Assembly (NCBI GenBank): GCA_031552405.1
Contig: JAVBMN010000037.1
Span: 1 to 64,000, forward strand
Direction: 5' to 3'
DNA length: 64,000 nt
DNA from: UBA1794 sp031552405
GTDB lineage: Bacteria; Bacteroidota; Bacteroidia; Bacteroidales; Bacteroidaceae
In this document: positions 35,097 to 43,777 of the stretch, piece after piece
Layout: each line of letters begins with the position of its first letter
Position numbering within the stretch: the stretch's first letter is position 1
Position numbers and translations under genes: made by a program
Notes under the pieces: model-generated
Database searches by the model: none
Seen by the model: only the letters and a program-made list of their open reading frames with translations
What the model was told of the DNA's origin: nothing

Positions 35097-36224
35097 ATGC
35101 CGCATCGCTTTACCCTGCATATCGCATTGTGCTTGCTCCTGGCTCTGTTGAGCCTGCCTTCCTGCCACCATCCGCAGGAAACGCCCTCTCCGAAAAAAGA
35201 GCAGCCGGAAGAAAACGATTCTTTCGACCCACGCCTTCAATGGGAGAAAGAAGTTCGCACAGACAGCATCTATCAAACCTTGATACAGGAGAAACGGTAT
35301 GCAGAAGCCATCCGTTTTCTGGAACAAACAGAGCGCAACCGCGACGGGCGTTTCAATACGCCCTACTACCTGCTGGCAAAGGGGAATGTATATTTTGCCT
35401 GCCATCAATATGATTCGGCACGACATTATTATACGATGGCCGGAAAATCCATCGATACACAAATAGCCGCAGAGGCCTTTCACCGTCTTTCTTTAGTAAG
35501 CGCGGCAGAAGGAAACATGGAAAAGGCCTATTCAGATTACCATTCCTATCTGAGTATTCTGAAATGGGAGGTACGCCTTGAGGAAAGCCGAGTCCTGCAA
35601 GCCAGATACCAGGAAGAGCGGTTACAGAATGAGCTGAACAGTACCCGTCTGGAGAAGCGCAACCGCGAAATGTGGCTTCTCGCCCTGAGCAGCTTGCTGT
35701 TATTGATAGCAGGAGGGCTTTACATTCAATATTTACATCGCAAAAGACGCAAACAAGCAGAGACCATGCACCGCGAAACCGAGCGTCTGAACCACGAAAA
35801 CCTGCTGCTCAAGCAAAGCGAAGAGCTGCGTACCTTGCGCGAAAAAGAAGCCTTACTGCGCGAATCTCTGTTTCGCCGGATGAGCGTGACACGGAAAATC
35901 CCTTCATTGGAAACCGATACATCCTCTTTGCCCGCCCCGCAAAAGATTGTACTGACAGAAAATGACTGGGAGGAAATCCGCCACACCGTGGACGGGAGCT
36001 ACAACCATTTCACCCAAAGACTCGAAGCCGCCTACCCCACCCTTACCTTGAAAGAACTGCACTTTTGCTGCCTGCTCAAAATCAATGTCAGCCTGCAAGA
36101 CCTGAGCGATATCTACTGCATCAGCAAAACCGGTATCAGCAAACGCAAGCTACGCCTTAAAAAAGAAAAGTTCCATCTTAACGACAGCACAGAAAGCCTG
36201 GATGAATTCCTGCAACGGTTTTGA
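35097..36224 (+). CDS. TPR membrane protein with HTH-like C-terminus
   Basis: A 375-aa protein from ATG at 35097 (a TTG at 35070 is in frame but precedes the expected transcript). It has a signal/lipobox-like N-terminus ending LSLPSC, periplasmic TPR-type helices (about 60-165), and a transmembrane helix (about 195-215). A cytoplasmic coiled coil follows, then a C-terminal helical domain (YPTLTLKELHFCCLLKINVS, DLSDIYCISKTGISKRKLRL) that resembles the LuxR-like end of Bacteroidetes TPR regulators. It probably transmits an envelope signal to DNA directly. Target unknown. Confidence 0.7.
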   Translation: MPHRFTLHIALCLLLALLSLPSCHHPQETPSPKKEQPEENDSFDPRLQWEKEVRTDSIYQTLIQEKRYAEAIRFLEQTERNRDGRFNTPYYLLAKGNVYFACHQYDSARHYYTMAGKSIDTQIAAEAFHRLSLVSAAEGNMEKAYSDYHSYLSILKWEVRLEESRVLQARYQEERLQNELNSTRLEKRNREMWLLALSSLLLLIAGGLYIQYLHRKRRKQAETMHRETERLNHENLLLKQSEELRTLREKEALLRESLFRRMSVTRKIPSLETDTSSLPAPQKIVLTENDWEEIRHTVDGSYNHFTQRLEAAYPTLTLKELHFCCLLKINVSLQDLSDIYCISKTGISKRKLRLKKEKFHLNDSTESLDEFLQRF

Positions 36225-36273
36225 ATTGCGGGAAGATTTCAGATGCGCGTTAATTCTATTAAAACTCATGACA

Positions 36274-36601
36274 AAAGCTCTGCAAGAGCGTCATAGCTAA
36301 GCCTGGGGTCAATGAGCGAAGCGAATGCAGCCCCAGGGGGTAAGCCGCCGCAAGGAAATGAGTTCTGTAAGAACGACATACTGGTTCTCGCAGGCTATCA
36401 ACAACATACGATGTAATGGCACAATACAGTTTGGATTGCAGGTTCATAGTATCCTCTTATGACATAGGGTTCCGATAAATCTAGGCAGATGCATGTATGT
36501 CGTTCTTACAGAACTTATTTACCTGTAGTAATGTATTCCTGGGGCTGCATTCGCTTCGCTCATTGACCCCAGGCTTAGCTATGACGCTCTTGCAGAGCTT
36601 T
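36274..36601. mobile_element. MITE-like element with 64-bp perfect inverted ends
   Basis: Positions 36274-36337 and 36538-36601 are exact reverse complements (64 bp). A second, inner inverted pair (36356-36381 and 36495-36520, 26 bp, one mismatch, core AGTTCTGTAAGAACGACATA) lies within. Each outer arm contains smaller hairpins (GCTCTGCAAGAGC; CCTGGGG...CCCCAGG). The interior has no open frame and no transposase, and no target-site duplication is evident. It could be a non-autonomous transposon relic, a repetitive extragenic palindrome, or a structured RNA. Confidence 0.75.
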
Positions 36602-36691
36602 GATTTGCGAGATTACTTGCACCAAAATGACGAAGAATCATTATTTTCGTAAGAAATGATTATTTTTGCACCAAATATCAATCATTCATTT

Positions 36692-38806
36692 ATGAAGAAA
36701 ACTATTTTATTTGCCTCAATAGCAATGCTTATGACTGCATGTACGCAAAAACAGGAAGCCACGAAGGACAATCCCTTCTTTACCACTTACCAGACTACTT
36801 ACGAAGTACCTCCTTTTGATCAGATCAAAATGGAGCACTATTTGCCCGCCTTTGAAGAAGGTATGAAACAACAAAATGCGGAGATCGAAGCAATCATCAA
36901 GAACGAAGAAGATCCGAGCTTTGACAACACCGTGCTCGCCCTCGACAACAGCGGAGCTTTGCTCGACCGCGTATCGATGGTGTTCTTCGCCTTGGATCAG
37001 ACAGATGCTGATTCGACAATGCTGAAGCTATCAGCCGATATGAAACCCCGCCTGGCAGAACACGGGGATAATATCTATATGAATGAGCCCCTGTTTGCCC
37101 GCATCAAATCGGTTCATGAACAGGCTCAGTCTGCCCCTGAATCATTGACTATCGAACAAAAGCGCCTGACAGAAAAGTACTACAAACGCTTCGTACGTTC
37201 GGGAATCATGCTCTCGGCCAAAGACAAAGACAATCTCCGTCAGATCAACAAAGAATTGAGCGAGCTGTCGTCCACATTCGGTCAGAACCTATTGGCGGAA
37301 ACCAACGCATTCCAGTTGGTAATCGACAAGAAGGAAGACCTGGCCGGACTGCCTGCCGGCATTATTACCGCTGCCGCCGATGCTGCCAAGAACCGCGGAA
37401 AAGAAGGAAAATGGATATTTACGCTCGACAAACCAAGTTGGGTTCCTTTCCTGCAATATGCAGACAACCGCAACCTGCGCGAGCAACTGTACAAAGCCAT
37501 GTATATGCGCGGTGATAACGACAACGCCCACGATAACAAGGCCATCATCAACAAGACCGTCAACCTGCGTCTTCAAAAAGCCAATCTCCTGGGGTATCCC
37601 ACCTTCGCTCATTACAAGCTGGACGAAAGCATGGCGAAGACCCCGGATGCCGCCTTCGCTTTGCTCAACGAGCTCTGGAAATACGCCCTTCCCCAAGCCA
37701 AGGCCGAACGTGCTGAGTTGCAGAAACTGATGGACAAAGAAGGAAAAGGAGAGAGACTTGAGTCCTGGGACTGGTGGTACTATGCCGAGAAGCTGCGTAA
37801 AGAGAAATACGATTTCGATGAAGAACAACTGCGCCCGTACTTCAAGATGGAGAATGTGCGCAATGGAATGTTCGCCGTAGCCGGTAAGCTATTCGGCCTG
37901 CAGTTTGAAGAATTAAGCGATGCCCCTGTGTATAACCCCGAAGTAACAGCCTACAAAGTAAGCGATGCCGACAGCTCATTGATCGGCGTATTGTATCTGG
38001 ATTATTTCCCCAGAGCCTCCAAACGCGGTGGCGGTTGGATGAGCAATTTTGCTACTCAGTGGGTGGAAAGCGGGGAAGACCATCGCCCGGTAATCTATAA
38101 TGTGGGCAACTTTACCAAGCCCATCGGCGATACCCCTTCACTGATGACTCCGGAAGAAGTAGAGACTGCTTACCACGAGTTTGGCCATGCCCTTCACGGT
38201 TTACTGTCCAAGTGCAATTACAAAGGAACATCCGGAACCAACGTGCCCAGCGACTTTGTGGAATTGCCTTCTCAAATCATGGAGCATTGGGCTTTTGCAC
38301 CAGAAGTGCTGAATATGTATGCCAAGCATTACCAGACCGGCGAGGTGATTCCTGCCCAACTGGTGAAAAAGATGGAAAACGCCTCCATGTTCAACCAAGG
38401 CTTTGCCACTACCGAGCTGGTAGCTGCCGCATTGATGGATATGAACTGGCATGTGGTAACAGAGGTGAAAGACCGTGACGTGCGCGCTTTCGAACAAGAC
38501 TATTTAAGCAAGATCGGCTTGCTTCCAGAAATCATCGTCCGCTACCGTAGCACCTATTTCGCACACATCTTTGACAATGACTATTGCGCCGGGTATTACA
38601 GTTATCTATGGTCGGAAGTGTTGGATGCCGACGCGTTCCAGCTGTTTGCTCAGAACGGTATCTTTGATCAGAAAACAGCCGCTTCTTTCCGCGAGAACAT
38701 TCTGTCGAAAGGCGATAGCAACGATCCGATGGTGTTGTACCGACAATTCCGTGGAACTGATCCCAATCCGAAGTATTTGCTGAAGAGTCGCGGGTTCGTG
38801 AAGTAA
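36692..38806 (+). CDS. dcp: M3 family peptidyl-dipeptidase (Dcp-like) lipoprotein
   Basis: A 704-aa zinc metallopeptidase from ATG at 36692. The N-terminus MKKTILFASIAMLMTAC is a lipoprotein signal, placing it in the periplasm. The M3 zinc motif is HEFGHALH with the distal Glu in the following helix, and the region FVELPSQIMEHWAF is conserved in the family. It trims dipeptides from the C-terminus of peptides. The start chosen avoids 12 upstream residues that precede the signal peptide. A -7 box TATTTTTG lies at 36661-36668, preceded by the palindrome AATCATT...AATGATT. Confidence 0.93.
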   Translation: MKKTILFASIAMLMTACTQKQEATKDNPFFTTYQTTYEVPPFDQIKMEHYLPAFEEGMKQQNAEIEAIIKNEEDPSFDNTVLALDNSGALLDRVSMVFFALDQTDADSTMLKLSADMKPRLAEHGDNIYMNEPLFARIKSVHEQAQSAPESLTIEQKRLTEKYYKRFVRSGIMLSAKDKDNLRQINKELSELSSTFGQNLLAETNAFQLVIDKKEDLAGLPAGIITAAADAAKNRGKEGKWIFTLDKPSWVPFLQYADNRNLREQLYKAMYMRGDNDNAHDNKAIINKTVNLRLQKANLLGYPTFAHYKLDESMAKTPDAAFALLNELWKYALPQAKAERAELQKLMDKEGKGERLESWDWWYYAEKLRKEKYDFDEEQLRPYFKMENVRNGMFAVAGKLFGLQFEELSDAPVYNPEVTAYKVSDADSSLIGVLYLDYFPRASKRGGGWMSNFATQWVESGEDHRPVIYNVGNFTKPIGDTPSLMTPEEVETAYHEFGHALHGLLSKCNYKGTSGTNVPSDFVELPSQIMEHWAFAPEVLNMYAKHYQTGEVIPAQLVKKMENASMFNQGFATTELVAAALMDMNWHVVTEVKDRDVRAFEQDYLSKIGLLPEIIVRYRSTYFAHIFDNDYCAGYYSYLWSEVLDADAFQLFAQNGIFDQKTAASFRENILSKGDSNDPMVLYRQFRGTDPNPKYLLKSRGFVK

Positions 38807-38824
38807 GATCCGGGCCTCAGAATA

Positions 38825-38861
38825 AGAAGAGAGGGGTGCTGTATTAAAAGCCCCCTTTTCT
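38825..38861 (+). terminator. Probable terminator of the dipeptidase gene
   Basis: AGAGGGG and CCCCCTTTTCT flank a 14-nt loop, with T residues at the 3' end. The stem is short. Confidence 0.5.
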
Positions 38862-38908
38862 ATTTATCGCCTCGTTACTACAAACAAAGCCATTCCGATA
38901 AACCCATC

Positions 38909-40036
38909 TTACTCCATTACCCTCTTCCGGAACCAGAGACAGAATACAGGGTCGGAGATATGCACTTCTTTTCCTTCCACATCAATTAGTTCTTTATTCT
39001 GAAGGGCCTTCTTTATGGTTACAGTATTGGCGGAAGAGCCCAGATTGTACTTGCGCAGTATCTCCAAAGAGGAAAACTCGCTGTGTACGCCACTTGCCAC
39101 TGCCCGCAAGAAATTCATCTGGTAGGCGGAGAGCCCTTCAATCTCTTTTTGAAACAGAGGAGTGTTTTGATCCAGCAAATCATTTACTGCTGTATCAAAC
39201 AGCTCTTTGCTTACATCCTTCTCCGTATGAATCCATAAGATCCAAGCCAGCTGCTGTACATAGGAAGAATGATTATTTACTGCCTCGCACACACATTCTG
39301 CCCAATCCTGGGAAATACGCTTTCCTGTGGATTCGAAACGGCTTACAATATAGCTTACCCAATCCATTGTAGATATTTTAGGCAGATAAATGGTATCACC
39401 AAACTTATAAAATGGAAGGCTTGACCGCTCAAAAAGCTCATTCATCAGATGTTTCTTACTGCCGAAAAGGCAGTAAGAAACCTGTTCCTGCAACTGCCAC
39501 ACCCCGCGCAGACGTTTTTGAAACACCTTTGAGTTGGCAAACTCAGATATTTGCTGAAACTCATCAATGCAGATTACAATACGAACACCTTTCTTTTGGG
39601 CTATTTTTTCAGGCAACTGCAAAATATCGTTTGCCGATTCTGTTTTGGGGTCATAATCCAGACTAATGGAAAAATCAGTCATCGGATCAGTCCCCATTGT
39701 AAATCTTGGAGAAATACGGGCAAGAAATGCTTTGGCATACTCCATCCATTCTTCCATTTTTGAGGAAGTTTGTTTTAAGACGGACGTTGCAAATTCATGA
39801 TAAAACTCGTCCTCATTCCGACACGAGAAAATATCAAGATACACTACCTTCAAACTTTCTGAACGAGCAAGAGAGCATGCTTTCTTTACCAACGAGGTCT
39901 TCCCCCATCTGCGGGGGGAAATAAGAATGGTATTTACCCCATGAGTAAAGTTGGTTAGAAGGCGTTTTGTTTCCACTTCCCGGTCGGTAAAGTTATCACC
40001 AGAGGCTGCTACTCCAAATATAAACGGCTTATTCAT
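38909..40036 (-). CDS. AAA/STAND-type ATPase with C-terminal winged helix
   Basis: A 375-aa protein from ATG at 40036 (MNKPFIFGVAASGDNFTDRE). Walker A is SPRRWGKTS (about 40-48) and Walker B is VICIDEFQ; a C-terminal winged-helix segment (FSSLEILRKYNLGSSANTV) follows. This matches the multi-copy ATPases of Bacteroidetes, usually annotated only as ATP-binding proteins and thought to relate to archaeal-type ATPases. The function is unknown. The gene is monocistronic and directly preceded by a 52-bp perfect palindrome that overlaps its promoter region. The in-frame extension to 40072 would read into the -7 box. Confidence 0.85.
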   Translation of the reverse strand: MNKPFIFGVAASGDNFTDREVETKRLLTNFTHGVNTILISPRRWGKTSLVKKACSLARSESLKVVYLDIFSCRNEDEFYHEFATSVLKQTSSKMEEWMEYAKAFLARISPRFTMGTDPMTDFSISLDYDPKTESANDILQLPEKIAQKKGVRIVICIDEFQQISEFANSKVFQKRLRGVWQLQEQVSYCLFGSKKHLMNELFERSSLPFYKFGDTIYLPKISTMDWVSYIVSRFESTGKRISQDWAECVCEAVNNHSSYVQQLAWILWIHTEKDVSKELFDTAVNDLLDQNTPLFQKEIEGLSAYQMNFLRAVASGVHSEFSSLEILRKYNLGSSANTVTIKKALQNKELIDVEGKEVHISDPVFCLWFRKRVME

Positions 40037-40061
40037 ACGAAAATAGTATCTATAGTTTCTG

Positions 40062-40069
40062 CAAATATA
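40062..40069 (-). promoter_or_regulatory. -7 box of the AAA ATPase gene
   Basis: TATATTTG on the reverse strand, 25 bp before the ATG. The -33 position (TTG at 40092-40090) lies inside the left arm of the 52-bp palindrome. Confidence 0.6.
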
Positions 40070-40082
40070 CAAAGGAATACAT

Positions 40083-40134
40083 CAACTCACAACTTTATTA
40101 CTCACAACATTGTGAGTAATAAAGTTGTGAGTTG
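40083..40134. promoter_or_regulatory. 52-bp perfect palindrome upstream of the AAA ATPase gene
   Basis: The 25-bp arms (40083-40107 and 40110-40134) are exact reverse complements separated by CA. Each arm holds two CTCACAA motifs, so the site has four half-sites. It covers the -33 region of the ATPase gene and could be an operator, a recombination site or a cruciform. Between 40135 and 40244 nothing else is seen. Confidence 0.8.
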
Positions 40135-40362
40135 CAATTTCATAAAGACCAAGATGCTCCATAAAATGGTTCTTCCGGTGCAGCTTAGCCCTAATAATTA
40201 TCCGCTGAGGCCAGCTTGTCCCTTTAAAATGAAGATATATTGAACAACCCTCCACCTTCCACTAACTTCTGAAAGCCTGTCCCACAAAGGCTTTCGAGGT
40301 GGAACCTTTCAATTCCAGCTCCTTCCACAGAAGATTCTAAGGGGGTTAGTGGAAGGAGAGAA

Positions 40363-40445
40363 AAACACAGGCCTGAGTTTGGATAAATCCAGCCCTGAGT
40401 TTTGAAAAACCAGGCCTGAGATTGGGGAAACTCAGGCCTGCGTTT
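40363..40445. repeat. P2 palindrome array, copy 1
   Basis: Four units of the palindrome AAACTCAGGCCTGAGTTT (consensus) at 40363-40380, 40385-40402, 40407-40423 and 40428-40445, joined by 4-bp linkers. Centres are 22, 21 and 22 bp apart. The copy at 57808-57890 has the same 22-21-22 spacing. Confidence 0.85.
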
Positions 40446-40451
40446 ATGCCA

Positions 40452-40551
40452 CTTTCGTGCGCATGAGATCCCGTGCGCACGAGGCAAATATCTGATGGGC
40501 ACGAGTTGAAAGATTGGTGGGCACGAGTTGTTGAACTTGTGCCCACCGGTT
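40452..40551. repeat. P3 palindrome array, copy 1
   Basis: Units of the palindrome AACTSGTGSSCACSAGTT at about 40452-40469, 40468-40485 (spacing shortened by 6 bp), 40490-40507, 40512-40529 and 40534-40551. The last three are on an exact 22-bp period with 4-bp linkers. The last two units also pair with each other (GGTGGGCAC.../...GTGCCCACC) and are followed by T-rich sequence on the + strand. Confidence 0.8.
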
Positions 40552-40685
40552 TTTTTGAGATATATCGCTTCCTGTTTTGTAGTGCAACTACTTTCAGTGG
40601 AAGCACAACGTTCCACCGAAAAATTCTTTGTGGAAAAGGCTTTCAGGTGTTGGTGGAAGGTGGAGGGTTGATGTAAGTTTCGCTT

Positions 40686-41732
40686 TTACTCAGTCTTTTC
40701 CATCCTTTCCGACCATTCCTCCAAACGTTCATATTCCGTTTTCGTAAGGGGTATAAAAGAGCCATGCTGAGGTTCGGCTACACCCTTGATGTCTTCGGGT
40801 GAATGGAATCCGCGTAAGAACTGATCCGCTTTACAGATCCGGTATTTAGTGGGGCGTGAGGAATATTCCACATACGCCACCCGCCAGGTGCTGTCGCCTG
40901 CCAATTGGAATGCCGATGCGCCTTCGCATTGCTTATTTCCCTCAAAGCGAATGTAATCATCTTCGTCGGGCAATGTGTAGGGCCCTGTTATCTTAGGGGA
41001 AGTGGAGGTAAAGATGCCACGTTGTCCTCCTTCTTTCTTAATCAGGAGATGATACAGGCCGTCCGAGGACAGGAAATTGATGTCGGCATCAATTGTGGCG
41101 TACCCCCAGTCGATAAGCAACTTCGGTTTGGTCAGTTTAGTAAATGTACGGTCGGCATACGAATAAAACACACGGTCGTAGGTATCTTCGCTGCTGTTCA
41201 GCAGCGAATAATACACCATATACCCCCCCTGAGTACCATCGCTCCATCTGTATTCGGCATCCCAGATTACCTGCGGCGCCCATACCCTGCGGATTTTGCT
41301 GTAGTCCTTATACACATCGGGAGATTCCGGATCGCAGAAGAGGCCCGGCCCTTTGCGGAAATCGAAGGTTACGGAAGTCCAATTGATCAGGTCATCGCTT
41401 TTCAGCAGGTTAATTCCGTAGTTGGACCATACCCTGCTCTTGGCGTTACACATATCAGTGGTAACCATCACAAAGCTCTGGCCATCAGCAGCTCGGGCAA
41501 TGTACGCATCGCGAGCACCTCCTTCAATGGCCGACAGTTTCTTGGTGTCATACACCTCCTTGCCGTCAAGCAAGTCATGAAAATTCAGGCCGTCACGACT
41601 GAGCGCAAAAGCCGTCCACTCTCCGCTCCGGCTCATGTGGCAATACAGGTAACCATAAGTATCCTTGATCTGCGAAAAGACCGAGATCGAAACAATCGTC
41701 AAAAAGACGAGGGCAACAAGTGTTTTCTTCAT
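40686..41732 (-). CDS. Secreted glycoside hydrolase, GH43-like beta-propeller
   Basis: A 348-aa protein with a signal peptide (MKKTLVALVFLTIVSISVFS). The mature part begins DTYGYLYCHMSRSGEWTAFALSRDG and contains EGGARDAY, VWAPQVIWD and DADINFL. This pattern of short acidic motifs is seen in five-bladed propeller enzymes of GH43 and relatives (arabinofuranosidase/xylosidase). Likely acts in the periplasm on plant or host glycans; the exact subfamily and substrate cannot be told. It follows mrp by 38 bp and may share its transcript, but it has no evident functional link to it. Confidence 0.7.
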   Translation of the reverse strand: MKKTLVALVFLTIVSISVFSQIKDTYGYLYCHMSRSGEWTAFALSRDGLNFHDLLDGKEVYDTKKLSAIEGGARDAYIARAADGQSFVMVTTDMCNAKSRVWSNYGINLLKSDDLINWTSVTFDFRKGPGLFCDPESPDVYKDYSKIRRVWAPQVIWDAEYRWSDGTQGGYMVYYSLLNSSEDTYDRVFYSYADRTFTKLTKPKLLIDWGYATIDADINFLSSDGLYHLLIKKEGGQRGIFTSTSPKITGPYTLPDEDDYIRFEGNKQCEGASAFQLAGDSTWRVAYVEYSSRPTKYRICKADQFLRGFHSPEDIKGVAEPQHGSFIPLTKTEYERLEEWSERMEKTE

Positions 41733-41770
41733 TCTATTTATTTTAAAACATCCAACAATTCAGGTTAGGA

Positions 41771-42874
41771 TCAGTGGGTAGTCACTATTTTAGTAGGTTC
41801 TTGACCTTCATTGCGCAGGTTTACCTGACGCACCATATTCTCGGCAAGTAGCAAGAACTGCTGACCGGTCATACTGTCATCCCTGAGGGCCGCAGGGGTA
41901 CCTTCGTCACCGCATTCGCGGATGCCTTGCACGAGGGGAATCTGCCCCAGGAGGGGAACGTGCATTTCTTCGGCAAGGTTCTTGGCACCGTCTTTTCCGA
42001 AGATGTAGTACTTGTTTTCCGGGAGTTCGGCGGGGGTGAACCAGGCCATGTTCTCCACCAGGCCGAGGATGGGCACGGCCACCTTCTCGTTGGTAAACAT
42101 ATTGATTCCCTTGCGGGCATCGGCCAAGGCTACTTCCTGCGGGGTACTTACCACAACAGCTCCGGTAAGGGCAAGTGTTTGTACGATGGTCAGGTGAATG
42201 TCACTTGTACCAGGGGGCAGGTCGATGAGGAAATAATCCAGATCACCCCATTTTGCATCGCCGATAAGCTGCTTCAAGGCATTGCTGGCCATGCCACCGC
42301 GCCACAGGGTAGCCTGGTCGGGGTCTACAAAGAATCCGATGGACAGAAGCTTCACGCCATATTTCTCCACGGGAACAATCATATCACGCCCGTCAATGCG
42401 TTCAGCATGCGGGCGGGCATCCTCTACCTGAAACATCTTGGGCATGGAAGGGCCGAATATGTCGGCATCCAACAGGCCTACTTTATAATCAAGTTTGGCC
42501 AGCGCTACGGCCAGGTTGGCGGCTACGGTACTCTTTCCTACCCCTCCTTTTCCGGAGGAAATACCGATGATATTCTTTACCAGCGGCAATAACTTGTCTG
42601 GTTCAGGGCGTGCCTGCTGAACGGTTTGCACAGCGATGTTTCCTTTTATCTCCACTTCAGGAGACACGTAAGTGAGAATCGCGGTCTCGGCAGCTTTCAC
42701 TACCGACTTAATAAAAGGATCGGTAGGTTTTTCAAAGATCAGCGAGAAGCTGACCTTCATTCCTTCGATGCGGATGTCATCGTCCACCATTTCGGCCTCT
42801 ACAAGGTTCTTTCCGTTTCCGGGATAGCGCACGGTAGTCAGTGCATCAAGGATCAGTTTGGGATATAATGTCAT
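41771..42874 (-). CDS. mrp: Mrp/NBP35-family Fe-S cluster carrier ATPase
   Basis: A 367-aa P-loop ATPase. An N-terminal MIP18-like domain (about 1-80) precedes the deviant Walker A SSGKGGVGKST (about residues 105-115), the DADIFGPS motif and DLPPGTSD. Mrp/ApbC proteins carry and deliver 4Fe-4S clusters. The gene starts 21 bp after trmB, suggesting co-transcription. The usual C-terminal CxxC pair is not seen in the visible tail, where ENMAWFTPAELPENKYYIFG replaces the common ENMSxFxCPxC; this variant may bind its cluster differently. Confidence 0.9.
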   Translation of the reverse strand: MTLYPKLILDALTTVRYPGNGKNLVEAEMVDDDIRIEGMKVSFSLIFEKPTDPFIKSVVKAAETAILTYVSPEVEIKGNIAVQTVQQARPEPDKLLPLVKNIIGISSGKGGVGKSTVAANLAVALAKLDYKVGLLDADIFGPSMPKMFQVEDARPHAERIDGRDMIVPVEKYGVKLLSIGFFVDPDQATLWRGGMASNALKQLIGDAKWGDLDYFLIDLPPGTSDIHLTIVQTLALTGAVVVSTPQEVALADARKGINMFTNEKVAVPILGLVENMAWFTPAELPENKYYIFGKDGAKNLAEEMHVPLLGQIPLVQGIRECGDEGTPAALRDDSMTGQQFLLLAENMVRQVNLRNEGQEPTKIVTTH

Positions 42875-42895
42875 GACGTATAAGTATTGAAAGGG

Positions 42896-43657
42896 TTATT
42901 GGTGTGAGCTGAGCGCACTGCGCTTGCTACGGTTGTAACTGCGGTAGGAGTCCAGCTCGATCTCTACCTCCGGCTCCGTCAGTACCCCTTCGGCGGGAAG
43001 ACAAAAACGCAGGTATTTAATAGTAAGTCCGCGATCCAGCCATTGTTGTTCGTAGTAGGTCTGGATACCCAGAATCTCGTTTACCCCAAGGGTGCCGTGG
43101 TACAAGTCGACCGTATCTACCAGTACGGGAAGATTATTCTCCTGCACCATGGTGCGGGTATAGGTGTACATAAACTGGCTGTCGGTCTTCAGATGGATCA
43201 GTCCATCAGGCTTCAGAAAGCGACGGTAACGCTCCATAAAATAAGTGGAAGTAAGTCGCTTGGTAGCCTTCTTCATCTGCGGATCGGAAAAGGTAAGCCA
43301 GATCTCACTCACCTCACCGGGGGCGAAGAAGTGGTCAATGATCTCGATATTGGTGCGTAGAAAGGCTACATTGGCCATCCCGGCCTCGTGGGATTCGGTA
43401 GCTCCACTCCACATACGGGCACCCTTGATATCCACTCCGATAAAGTTCTTCTCCGGAAAGAGGCGCCCCAAGCCTACGGTATATTCCCCACGACCGCAAC
43501 CCAGCTCCAACACAATGGGACGGTCGTTCTTAAAGAAATCGCGATGCCAGTTTCCCCGCATCTCAAAAGGTACGTTTTCCGCCACGGAATAAGGATATTC
43601 AAACACGTGGGGGTAATCCTTCATCTCGGCAAACTTTGCCAGTTTGTTCTTTGCCAT
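42896..43657 (-). CDS. trmB: tRNA (guanine-N7-)-methyltransferase
   Basis: TrmB methylates G46 in the tRNA variable loop using SAM. The 253-aa protein has ELGCGRGEYTVGLG (SAM motif I), GVDIKGARMW, and WLTFSDPQMKKATKRLTS, the family's catalytic region (normally FPDPWPKKRH, here FSDPQMKKAT, the form found in Bacteroidetes). It heads a trmB-mrp-GH43-like row. Confidence 0.93.
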   Translation of the reverse strand: MAKNKLAKFAEMKDYPHVFEYPYSVAENVPFEMRGNWHRDFFKNDRPIVLELGCGRGEYTVGLGRLFPEKNFIGVDIKGARMWSGATESHEAGMANVAFLRTNIEIIDHFFAPGEVSEIWLTFSDPQMKKATKRLTSTYFMERYRRFLKPDGLIHLKTDSQFMYTYTRTMVQENNLPVLVDTVDLYHGTLGVNEILGIQTYYEQQWLDRGLTIKYLRFCLPAEGVLTEPEVEIELDSYRSYNRSKRSALSSHQ

Positions 43658-43690
43658 TCTCTAATTTGCAATAGTAAAGCTGAAACGTGA

Positions 43691-43762
43691 CCTGCCGCAT
43701 TTCATCACTCCGCCAGGACAGTCCGAGTAGGAAGATGCCAGGTATTGATGAAATGCGGCAGG
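43691..43762. terminator. Intergenic inverted repeat with 17-bp arms
   Basis: CCTGCCGCATTTCATCA (43691-43707) and its exact complement (43746-43762) flank a 38-nt loop between trmB and ilvE. It may end the ilvE transcript, but no T-run follows; the GC-rich arms and long loop also fit a mobile palindromic repeat. Confidence 0.5.
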
Positions 43763-43777
43763 CCGCGTGGTGATTAA

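Larger units (their letters stand above)
40245..40670. mobile_element. 426-bp element with roughly 60-bp inverted ends, enclosing the P2 and P3 arrays
   Basis: The outer 22 bp of each end (40245-40266 and 40649-40670) are inverted with one mismatch, and similarity continues for about 60 bp through GAAAGCC and CACAAAG to GGTGGAAC. The left end also folds on itself (GAAAGCC/GGCTTTC). Both ends belong to the CCTCCAC-type family seen at 1299-1362 and 15988-16050. The interior holds the P2 and P3 palindrome arrays and a nested CTCCTTCCAC...GTGGAAGGAG repeat. No transposase or clear target duplication is present. Confidence 0.65.

Noticed and set aside
36274..36601. Insertion sequence
   Set aside because: The interior contains no transposase frame on either strand, and no target duplication is evident.
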